64,000 nucleotides of DNA, from the NCBI RefSeq assembly GCF_004379255.2, contig NC_056048.1:16577197-16641196 (forward strand). The letters run 5' to 3'. The stretch is from Salvia splendens. Taxonomy: Eukaryota; Streptophyta; Magnoliopsida; Lamiales; Lamiaceae. The notes beneath the pieces are model-generated. The model made no database searches. It was given only the letters and a program-made list of their open reading frames with translations, and was not told the origin of the DNA. The position numbers and the translations under genes were made by a program. Below are positions 55,546 through 64,000 of the stretch, piece after piece. Each line of letters opens with the position of its first letter. Within the stretch, counting starts at the first letter, position 1.

Positions 55546-58500
55546 TGTCACGACCGCCCATACTAGGGTTACTACAAACGCGGCGGTCGTGATACAACAT
55601 GTAAAGGGTAGATTTCTATTGAAAACTTAATTAACTTGAAGGAAAAAAATTTTCTTTTTGTTTTAAAGAAACTTAAAATTATAACTTTGCTATTAAATAA
55701 AACAACATATGATAAACATTTTTAAAAGAAGCAGCGGAGAAAAATAGTTATTTAAGACCCAATCAACTTCTAAGAAAAACATGTAGTCTAACTCACATGA
55801 AATACATCATTTTCAGACAATAATGTAAATAGACGTTTAAAACCTAACGTGACCAAAACATGCTCATCATAGCACGAAAAGATTTAAGTATTGAAACATG
55901 ATTCAAAAACCTAGCAGCAGAAATAAGGTTCAAAGGGAGAGTCAAGGATCACGCCTATGTATGAAGACACGACGCATCCTAAGGCTAGCTCAACATCCTC
56001 TGCAACATCCTGCTCAACCTGCACATAAGAAAATAATATGCAGGGCTGAGTACTTGATGTACTCAATGGGCTCATGCCGAAAACATTTTAATAAGTTATG
56101 TCATCCATACCAGTGATCTCGAGTTTTATATAGTAAGAAATATCACGAGAACACAAAAATCCAAGTCTGGCCAGACAATTTATCTCCTCATTTTCCACAT
56201 CAATCAATGAATCACATCCTCTTACCATAGTGCGACGAAAGTGTGGCCACACTATTCGCCCACGAGACCGGCCGACTAGCAAGGACGGCTCACGATCCCC
56301 TCTGTGTACACAGCCTGGTAGGGTTTGCGGCCCTACTCAGACCCGAATTCGTTTATCATAGCCCTATAGCCTAATGGAGCGAACTCACAAACTAGGCATC
56401 AAGCACAATCTCAACATAGCCATATAGCCTAACGGAGCAAGCTCAAACGAACTAGGCATCAGGCAAAAATCTCAACATCAAAACAATCACGGCATGACAT
56501 AACACTTTAAACCACCCTTATAACACCACATCATATTTTCGGAGAAATAAAGAGGTTTGAAAAGAAAGCCCACATCGATCGCTTAGCAAATTCACAACCC
56601 AACTTATAGCAACTCTCGATCCTCGAGTTCATGAGTACACAACACCCTTGTCAACGACAACACAAGTCAGCCTTCCACAACAACATTTTACTATGCATGT
56701 CCTATCGTTTTCTCTCTCATCGTTTTTCTCAAATTCCCCAACCCAACATACGTCACAAAGGTGTAAAGACACACGTAACACATTCCAACTTATCACAAGT
56801 GATTTCAACATTTAAACACGTTCCTTGGACATACATGCATCATATAATACTTTTAAACTTGAAACTAGGTGTCATTTTAACAAGGCAGAAAACTGGCAGA
56901 ACTGCGAGACCGTTTTATAAAAAATCACTATAAATTCACCCGACCTCATATGAAGCTAAATTTTGGATCACAATACAGAGGACACATTCAAGTTCATCCA
57001 TGAAAATTTTCACACCGAAATCACGTCATTTAGTCAGTCATATTACATATTAAATTCTCTGGTCGGAACATACAATCTCTGACAGCACTGCGCAGTTCAT
57101 TTGAAAAATTTACCATGAATTCATCCAATGCCCAAAAAGGCTGAAAAATTTAACACGACTCAGAAGACACTTCAAATTTTCATCTAGTTCAAGAATCACA
57201 TCAATCGGAGGTCATTTGGTCAGTCAAACAGAAAACGAAACATTCATGGCGAGAATACGAGTTTCTGGCAGATTTGCGCAGTCAACTTCAAATATTTATT
57301 AAAAATTTACTTTTCGATAAAAAGGGCTGAAATTCACACGAGACACAGGTAAAACCATGAATTTTACTCAGTAAAATTTTCATATCAAAATTCGGCCGTT
57401 TGGTAGGTCAATTACCCATCAGAAGCTACTGGTCGAACATCACAGATAACAGATACACAATTTCTAAATTAGGGTTTCCTTCTCAATCATCCAAACACCA
57501 ATTCTCATGCTTATAACACACAATCATGCTTGATAAGACTCTCTTAAACATGTTTGCACATAAACTTACATCATTCACCAAAGATTCAAAACAAACTTCA
57601 CACAAATCAATTGAAAATGCATATTTATCAAAGTTTTCAAGCAAACTCACTTTTCCTCCCCGATTAAACTTGCGATCTACGATTCCTACACCCACTACAT
57701 GCATGTAGGATTCAAGAACATGGTTCAAATGAAAAGAATGAGGAAAAGTGAAGCCAATATACCTTCTTTGACAAAACGAATCGGTAGAACCAAGAAACGA
57801 GGTGATTCATCGGAGATTCTTGAAAATAAACTTCAATGGATACAAGAAACAATGGTGGAAAAAGTTTTTTGGAGAGAATGTGGAGAGGGAGGAGGGAGGC
57901 ACGAAAATTGAGGGAGAATGAGGGCTAGGGTTTAGTTTAGGTGTTTTTATAGGATTAGGGTTAGGTTTAAAATCAATTAATTAATTAATCGTGGGGAAAA
58001 ATACAATTAAATAATTCCCACAATTAAAAGAATAAAATAAGCACGTGGGAAGGGGAGGAAATTTTCGAAAATTCCATGTAGGAATAGCAAAGAATTTATT
58101 TGGTATTTACTTGGAGAGAATATATTCACAACTTAGGAAATAAAAGTGAATATTTCATAAACAAGGGAACAAAATAAATTAAATCTTCAAGTATGAAAAT
58201 AATGGTTGGGGGCCGAAAATTTCCATAAGGAATTGCACAAGGAAATTATTTAAATCCCCAATTAAAATAATAGGATTTAAATTAGGCAATTTATTTATAG
58301 GAAAAAGGCTCCCATAAAATAGGCAACAATTAATTAAATTCCCACAAGGAAAATATTGCATAGGGGGCGTGTGATAAGGAAGAAAAGTAGGAGAAAAATA
58401 TTCACATACCCAATTAATTAGACATAGGAATTTATTTGAATAAAAAGGGATTCCACAAATTAGGAAACAAATAAAATATCCTCCAAAATTTAGTGGAGGT

Positions 58501-59040
58501 GCCGAAAATTGCTAACCAAGGAATGTCCCAACTCTCTATTTATTTTAGGTGAAGAAATAAATTATAACATGATTTAATTGGATTAAATTCAAAGGAAGAG
58601 AGTCAATAAAGCACCAATTAAATCAAATGAAAATAATACTTTCTCCTATAGGAGATTTTCGAAAACTCCCAAGGAAAATAAAAATGGAGTTCGAATTCCA
58701 TGTAGTGCCATTTAGGGGTCATTTGGTTTGGATTTAATTTGGATAAGTATCCCAAGACAATTAATTAAATCCAAGAAATGAAATACTATTTCAATAATTA
58801 GGAAGGGCCGAAAATTCCAATGAATTGGCTTGAAGAATATAAATGCATGATCCTATTAATTATTTCCCCACATTGGAAAATATAAAACATCAAGCTCATC
58901 GTCCCACATTAACCACGAAAATTTATTTCACGCAAAACAGTTAATCACATAGAAACGAAAGTTTCATAATTCCAAGAATCCAAAATTCGAATAACATATA
59001 AGAAGAGTCACAAAAATTTGGGATGTTACATTTAGCAATT
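55546..59040 (-). mobile_element. 5' LTR of gypsy 2
   Basis: It is 3495 bp with TGTCACGACCGCCC and GGATGTTACA ends. The promoter lies on the minus strand near 57950, about 1.1 kb from the outer end, and is followed by a CT-rich leader and a splice-donor-like AAGGTATATTGG near 57770. The hairpin motif is at 56046-56066. The outer 1.1 kb is A-rich with many GAAAATTCC-type strings. Confidence 0.88.
57926..57953 (-). promoter_or_regulatory. TATA box and telo-box of the gypsy 2 LTR promoter
   Basis: On the minus strand CCTATAAAAA (57953-57944) is followed closely by AAACCCTA (57933-57926) and a CT-rich leader (GCCCTCATTCTCCC). AAACCCTA is the plant telo-box common in promoters of cell-cycle and ribosomal protein genes. 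A further telomere-like ACCTAACCCTAATCC stretch lies just upstream. The left LTR keeps the telo-box (52413-52420) but not a clean TATA. Confidence 0.6.
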
Positions 59041-59370
59041 CAACTTTAAATGTTGAGTTAGTCTAACAATCAACAATTATAGTAGAATTCTCAAAACATT
59101 CCCGGATTTAACCTTATAGAGAAATCTACTTCATCGGCTAGAGTATATACAAATGCAATTATTTAATTGTATTTGCATATTTTTAAAGTAGGAACAAATG
59201 GAAAAAAAAAAGAAATAAAGGGAAAAGGACTTGAGCTCAACTTAAATTTAAAATTTAAGTTGAGGTGCCTTCGTATCCCCAATGCTCATTTGCATTAGGG
59301 AATCAAAGCTCACGTAGTTCTCTTACCTTACTTACCTATTTGGCTTGGCCGGCAGCGGTTGACGGTTGGC
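59041..59370 (-). other. 3' untranslated part of the hAT element
   Basis: About 330 bp between the gypsy 2 insertion and the transposase stop. It is A-rich with no ORF and contains a short inverted repeat TTAAATTTAAAATTTAA near 59243. Confidence 0.6.
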
Positions 59371-61705
59371 CTACGATTCATCCCCGTTGAATTCATCTTG
59401 TGATCCCTCCTGACGATCATTCCAATCATTTTCTTGTTCTCTGACGTCGGCTTTGGCCCAATCATCAAGTAACATCACGGCTTCCATATTTTTCGCGGAG
59501 AGCTTACTTCTTGATTCATCCAACACACGCGAGCCAACACTAAAAGCGGACTCGACGGCGACAGTGGAAGTCGGAATGGAATAAATCTCCTAGGCCATTG
59601 ACGCAAGTATGAGAAAATATTTCTCGTGGGTTCCCCACCAATCGAGGATGCCGATTTGGGCGGGAGGAGTAGGACCTTCATCACCAAAGGAAAAGAGTGA
59701 ATCGGAAAATAAATCTAATTCACTTACCATATCTGAGGACCTTCAGCCGGTGTTGTAGCTGTATAGGTCGGCTAATTGGGATTGCGCGTCGGGGTCATCA
59801 TAATCGGCTTGAAATGCGAAGCCATAGTTATGTTATGGAGGAGGGGGGGTCTTCTGACTTAGTTTCATATTCGGTGTTGTAGCTGTTATATCTGAGGACC
59901 TTCAGCCGGTGTTGTAGCTGTTATACTTGGTTTCATATTCGGTGTAGAGAACACGCAAGTTAAACTCGAAGGTTTGTTGGATAATTGACCTATCCGGGAG
60001 GGTTATTTGAAATGTTTCTGAGAGGTGTACTCCAAATTCGTCACTGGTATCTGATTGCACCGTTTGAAGTGGACCAAGATCAATAGAACTCAAATTGTTA
60101 TAATAAAAATCTAAAATCCTGGAGGTACCGGCTAATTTCCATTTTGGATCCAAGACCGTTGCAATCAAAAACACCGTTGGAATCTCACTGAAATACTTAA
60201 GTCATTTTTCAATCATATAATTTCAAACACACATCAATTCAAGTGAAGAGGAAGCAATTTTTATTGCAGTTTTAAAACCAAATGATATATACATGTAATG
60301 CTCTAAAACACGAACAACAGTGCAATAATAAACACCCGATAATTCAACAGTAGCATTTTTGAAATATTTGAACAATTTAAATAAAGCCACGCTATGATCC
60401 CACCAACTATACGAAAGATATAAATCATGAACGGGATAGGTTCTAAAAAAATCTCATAAAGAATCTTTATGCGTCAAAGTAGAATTCAGACAATCATATG
60501 TCGAATTTCATCTATGAGACACATCCATAGTAAAATTTGTATATCTTACATTCTTTTGATGGCAACATTTCTTCCAAACTTTGCCAATAGCTGGCTTTTG
60601 ATGGATTAATCTAACTGCAGTTCTAATAGGACTAACATGCTTTTGCCATAATTCAAGCGCATCTTGCGGTGTTAGCAGTTGCATTATCAAAACCAATAGA
60701 AAATATCTTATTGCATAATTGAAACTCATTCAAAACTTGAATAATTAAAGAAGCAATTTCGGGTGCAGTGTGTGGTGTCTCAAATTCTCTAAAACCAATT
60801 AAACGCTTGTTCAAAGTCCAACTATTGTCCACAAAGTGAACCGTAATGCCCATGTATGAATGTCGGTTAAAACAATCAGTCCATACATCTGAGCAAATGT
60901 TCACTTTGTGGCCCAAGTTAACAAATAACGTGATAATTTAACCTTTTTCTCTAAACATTGTCTAACGGTAGATCGTTGAACGGTCATTCGACCTATTCTT
61001 TTGATAGCTACGTTTAAACCACTTTGCATAGTAACCTCAAATTTTTTGTCATCATAAACATTAAAAGGAAAATGCTTCATTGCAGCTCATCTAGTCATAA
61101 TGTCAGAAAAAAATTTTTGATCATATTTAAAAGAGGCGTACCTGACGAACCTGAGCCACCGGGTTGGAAGTTTAGTTGGGTTTGGGTAGAGGTAGTGCCA
61201 CATTCTACCGGATGCTTTGTCACCAAATGACGACGGAGGGTGCCATATCCCCCACCACTCGCAAATTTGTAGACTTTATCACAATAGTTACAATATGCAC
61301 GGAATACGAGAATGAGATCTATCATCATTGTTGTCCAAGTCCGACGATATAGACACGTCGTACTCGTCATTTTGTTGGGAACCATCGCCCCTGCCCCCAC
61401 CTTGATGCATTTCAGCTAGTTGCATGGTCATCCTATGATCTTCTTCTATCTATAAATATAATATAAGTTGAAGTTTAATTAGGAACACAAAAAAAATTAA
61501 AAAATTCAATCTGATGAAATTATGAATTGTAAAAATAATTTTATTTTTTAGAACTTACTTGCAGGCGTTCAGCCGCCACTCGGGAAACCTCTTCCATAAC
61601 TTCTCGACGACTAGGTCGCCTTGATTTTGAGGGACAACTACTTTGATCTTGGGCAATTCCTTTGCCCCGATCACCACGTCCCGGTCCACCACGAGAAGAA
61701 GACAT
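59371..61705 (-). pseudogene. hAT transposase (BED zinc finger), downstream complete but broken copy
   Basis: Exon 1 starts at ATG 61705 (MSSSRGGPGRGDRGKG) and ends at 61559 before GTAAGTTC; an acceptor TTTATAG near 61450 opens exon 2, giving a roughly 109-bp intron. A BED finger follows (YCNYCDKVYKFASGGGYGTLRRHLVTKHP; each piece read within 61400-61095), then the hAT core with NICSDVWTD, HSYMGITVHFVDN and FSIGFDNATA (60916-60653). A middle segment (TNFTMDVSHR) ends near 60508. VLDPKWKLAG follows at 60174, and the C-terminal hATC dimerisation domain (STVAVESAFSVGSRVLDESRSKLS) ends at the stop at 59371. Damage: a frame change before the BED finger, another after SSGTP, TGG to TGA near 61090 (the duplicate copy has TGG), a deletion after NATANTA, and a TAG just before the hATC EIYSIP. 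It would bind the TIRs and cut and rejoin the element. Confidence 0.9.
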
Positions 61706-61996
61706 AGTGATAAATGAAAGTAGTATGGATGGAATATGGAGTATGGAATAAATGGTAAATTACGAACACATCAACAAATATAGTAGTAAGTAGTAACTAG
61801 TAAACAACTTGAGCAATTAAAGAGAATGAGGAGAGAATAGAGAAAGTGAGATTGAGAATGAAATCCTTGTTAACACAAGAATGGGATGAGTAAAAATGAG
61901 GGGGGAAGTGGGGTATTTATAGGAGTAAAATAGGAAGAAATAAAAAAAATTGAAATTTCAAATTCGGTCGGTTTATCGCCTGAACCGACGGTTCAG
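60555..61996 (-). repeat. 1.44-kb internal tandem duplication of the hAT, copy 1
   Basis: This segment (transposase first half, exon 1, 5' UTR and part of the subterminal repeats) is repeated at 62021-63461 in direct orientation with about 1-2% divergence. The two copies share the pre-BED and post-SSGTP frame changes, so those came first. Confidence 0.85.
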
Positions 61997-62014
61997 GCGA
62001 TAAACCGACCGAAT
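61962..62014. repeat. Perfect 25-bp inverted repeat at the hAT duplication junction
   Basis: The left arm 61962-61986 starts ATTCGGTCGG and ends CTGAACC. The right arm 61990-62014 is its exact reverse complement, with a 3-base spacer (GAC). At the corresponding place of the other copy (63426 onward) only the left arm exists and the sequence continues into ordinary subterminal repeats. The right arm was therefore created at the duplication junction. Confidence 0.95.
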
Positions 62015-62020
62015 AGCTGG

Positions 62021-63171
62021 CTTTTGATGGCAATATTTCTTCCAAATTTGCCAATAGCTGGCTTTTGATGGATTAATCTAACTGTAGTTCTAATAGGACT
62101 AACATGCTTTTGCCATAATTCAAGCGCATATTGCGGTGTTAGCAGTTGCATTATCAAAACCAATAGAAAATATCTTATTGCATAATTGAAACTCATTCAA
62201 AACTTGAATAATTAAAGAAGCAATTTCGGGTGCAGTGTGCGGTGTCTCAAATTCTCTAAAACCAATTAAACGCTTGTTCAAAGTCCAATTATTGTCCACA
62301 AAGTGAACCGTAATGCCCATGTATGAATGTCGGTTAAAACAATCAGTCCATACATCTGAGCAAATGTTCACTTTGTGGCCCAAGTTAACAAATAACGTGA
62401 TAATTCAACCTTTTTCTCTAAACATTGTCTAACGGTAGATCGTTGAACGGTCATTCGACCTATTCTTTTGATAGCTACGTTTAAACCACTTTGCATAGTA
62501 ACCTCAAATTTTTTGTCATCATAAACATTAAAAGGAAAATGCTTCATTGCAGCCCATCTAGTCGTAACGTCAGAAAAAAATTTGTGATCATATTTAAAAG
62601 AGGCGTACCTGACGAACCTGAGCCACCGGGTTGGAAGTTTAGTTGGGTTTAGGTAGAGGTAGTGCCACATTCTACCGGATGCTTTGTCACCAAATGACGA
62701 CGGAGGGTGCCATATCCCCCACCACTCGCAAATTTGTAGACTTTATCACAATAGTTACAATATGCACGGAATACGAGAATGAGATCTATCATCATTGTTG
62801 TCCAAGTCCGACGATATAGACACGTCGTACTCGTCATTTTGTTGGGAACCACCGCCCCTGCCCCCACCTTGATGCATTTCAGCGAGTATCATGGCCATCC
62901 TATGATCTCATCTATCTATAAATATAATATAAGTTGAAGTTTAATTAGGAACACAAAAAAAATTAAAAAATTCAATCTTATGAAATTATGAATTGTAAAA
63001 ATAATTTTATTTTTTAGAACTTACTTGCAGGCGTTCAGCCGCCACTCGGGAAACCTCTTCCATAACTTCTCGACGACTAGGTCGCCTTGATTTTGAGGGA
63101 CGACTACTTTGATCTTGGGCAATTCCTTTGCCCCGATCACCATGTCCCGGTCCACCACGAGAAGAAGACAT
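62021..63171 (-). pseudogene. hAT transposase, upstream truncated duplicate (N-terminal half)
   Basis: Exon 1 starts at ATG 63171 with the same MSSSRGG opening (one change, AAT/CAT region). The BED finger is at 62867-62649 and the DVTTRWAAMKHF to TVRQCLEKKVELSRYLL segment at 62670-62368; NICSDVWTD to FSIGFDNATA is at 62383-62120. The copy ends at 62021 in the KPAIGK region, so it has no hATC domain. It keeps the TGG codon that is TGA in the downstream copy. It lies nearest the 5' terminus, so transcription from the element's promoter would enter this truncated copy first. Confidence 0.87.
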
Positions 63172-63425
63172 AGTGATAAATGAAAGTAGTATGGATGGAA
63201 TATGGAGTATGGAATAAATGGTAAATTACGAACACAACAACAAATATAGTAGTAAGTAGAAACTAGTAAACAACTTGAGCAATTAAAGAGAATGAGGAGA
63301 GAATAGAGAAAGTGAGATTGAGAATGAAATCCTTGTTAACACAAGAATGGGGTGAGTAAAAATGAGGGGGGAAGTGGGGTATTTATAGGAGTAAAATAGG
63401 AAGAAATAAAAAAAATTGAAATTTC

Positions 63426-63778
63426 AAATTCGGTCGGTTTATCGCCTGAACCGACGGTTCAGACCAAAACCGGCGGTTCAGTCCACGGTTTCTGACGGAA
63501 ACCACCTGTTTCTGACCGGTTTTCAGGCCTATACGCTGCACCCTACGCTCTGCCACCTGAAAAAGCACCGGAACCGTCAGAAACTGACAGTTCAAACCGG
63601 CGGTTTTTCTGCAACCCTCGCCTGCAACCCTACGCCCCTAGCCGGAATCTGCCCGTTGGGACCCTTGAACCGCCGGTTCACGGTTCATGATTTTCACGAA
63701 CCTGAACCGGCCCGCTTAACCGCAGGCCGGTTCAAACCGTCGGTTAACCGCCGGGCTGGTTCGGTTTGTGCATGCTTA
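63426..63778 (-). repeat. hAT 5' subterminal repeat region and terminus
   Basis: It is dense in CCGGCGGTT/AACCGCCGG/GGTTCA strings on both strands, ending GTGCATGCTTA. The 3' end at 49950-50105 has the same composition, including ACCGGCCCGC with a GGTTCATGATT block, in inverted orientation. A 151-codon plus-strand frame (63416-63871) runs through it and is an artefact of the repeats. Confidence 0.75.
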
Positions 63779-63786
63779 TCCTGGGA

Positions 63787-64000
63787 GCTCCGCCAACAAA
63801 CACTCCCCTTAATTCTACCTCTGCAAAATGTGATGAAATCAAAGAAAAGAATGATGATATTGGGATATTAACCGAGAAAAATGTGTAGCCATAACATGTG
63901 TAAGGAGTTAATGTATAAAAGAAGGTATGAGCTTCCTATCAACGCCTACCCAAAAAAAATTTTTTCACCTCCAAACTTTTATTTTCAAGCAAGTAGACGG
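63787..64000. other. Unique flank right of the hAT element
   Basis: No coding feature is supported. TATAAAAG at about 63915 (GTATAAAAGAAGG) could be a plus-strand TATA box for a gene beyond the window, but nothing else supports it. Confidence 0.35.

Larger units (their letters stand above)
50106..59040 (-). mobile_element. Gypsy element 2, internally deleted chromovirus inside the hAT
   Basis: Two highly similar LTRs (50106-53517 and 55546-59040) enclose only 2.03 kb of internal sequence. That internal part holds the integrase-chromodomain end of pol and, directly joined, the 5' leader and tRNA-Met primer site. Gag, protease, RT and RNase H are absent. The left LTR lacks its outermost 23 bp, so no target duplication can be checked; the right end is GGATGTTACA before TTTAGC. 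Low LTR divergence suggests it is younger than gypsy 1. Confidence 0.87.
49950..63778 (-). mobile_element. hAT transposon carrying a nested gypsy element
   Basis: The ends are TAGGCATGCACA at 49950 and TGTGCATGCTTA at 63778, inverted repeats with one mismatch. Flanking 8-bp repeats TCCCGGGA (49942-49949) and TCCTGGGA (63779-63786) differ at one base, as expected for an aged hAT target duplication. Both subterminal regions (49960-50105, 63430-63770) are packed with CCGGCGGTTCA-like strings, typical transposase-binding repeats of this superfamily. The transposase gene is on the minus strand. Gypsy 2 (50106-59040) is nested near the 3' end, and 1.44 kb of the 5' half is tandemly duplicated. Without both, the hAT would be about 3.5 kb. 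Confidence 0.85.

Noticed and set aside
60237..60510. Separate small gene between the hAT core and C-terminus
   Set aside because: Frames here read as the degenerate middle of the hAT transposase.
63416..63871. 151-codon plus-strand frame at the right end
   Set aside because: Runs across the hAT subterminal repeats and the element boundary; a product of CCGGCGGTT repeats.
63910..63925. TATAAAAG as the promoter of a host gene
   Set aside because: Only one weak motif, and the window ends before any coding sequence could be seen.

Overview
This window looks like gene-free, repeat-dense heterochromatin of a eudicot plant. I found no host protein-coding gene, rRNA or tRNA that I can support. Almost everything is explained by transposable elements nested in one another: Ty3/gypsy chromoviruses of the Tekay/Del type with about 3-3.5 kb LTRs, an Athila-type LTR element, a plant L1-type LINE with a C-terminal RNase H, a hAT transposon, a small hAT-like MITE and a copia-like solo LTR. 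The polyprotein fragments, the tRNA-Met and tRNA-Asp primer sites and the AT-rich intergenic DNA all fit a plant. I cannot name the species; a lamiid is only a guess.

Layout. 1-2379: 5' end of an Athila-type element on the minus strand (gag remnant, tRNA-Asp primer site, 1.44 kb LTR). 2380-4192: AT-rich DNA with degenerate tandem repeats and a TATA-like promoter remnant. 4193-8050: a 3.5 kb Tekay-type LTR plus primer site and leader on the plus strand, truncated. 8050-9445: AT-rich, nothing recognised. 9446-14347: a tandemly duplicated segment of 95-bp repeats plus a roughly 1.07 kb unique block; one copy holds a 1.92 kb solo LTR and the other keeps the empty site. 14348-49700: gypsy element 1 on the minus strand, flanked by the 5-bp target duplication GTAAC. 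Its 5' LTR is split by a LINE, and the LINE is split by a hAT-like MITE. About 15 kb of this nest, from inside a copia solo LTR to inside LINE ORF1, is present twice in tandem (17550-32556 and 32563-47570). Small indels cluster around the junction, so an assembly artefact must be excluded. 49706-49949: short unique flank. 49950-63778: a hAT element (8-bp target duplication with one mismatch) that contains gypsy element 2 (50106-59040) and an internal 1.44-kb tandem duplication of its promoter and transposase N-terminus; the duplication junction carries a perfect 25-bp inverted repeat. 63787-64000: unique flank.

No gene here appears intact. Gypsy 1 pol, both LINE reading frames and the hAT transposase carry stops or frameshifts. 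The best-preserved open frame is the integrase-chromodomain end of gypsy 2 (402 codons), kept although gag, protease, reverse transcriptase and RNase H have been deleted. Insertions can be ordered by nesting: gypsy 1, then the LINE in its 5' LTR, then the MITE in the LINE, then the 15-kb duplication if real; separately hAT, then gypsy 2 inside it. The most interesting unexplained signals are a conserved pair of hairpins shared by LTRs of four different families, promoter-like blocks on the antisense strand of three LTR families, and the palindromic junction in the hAT.
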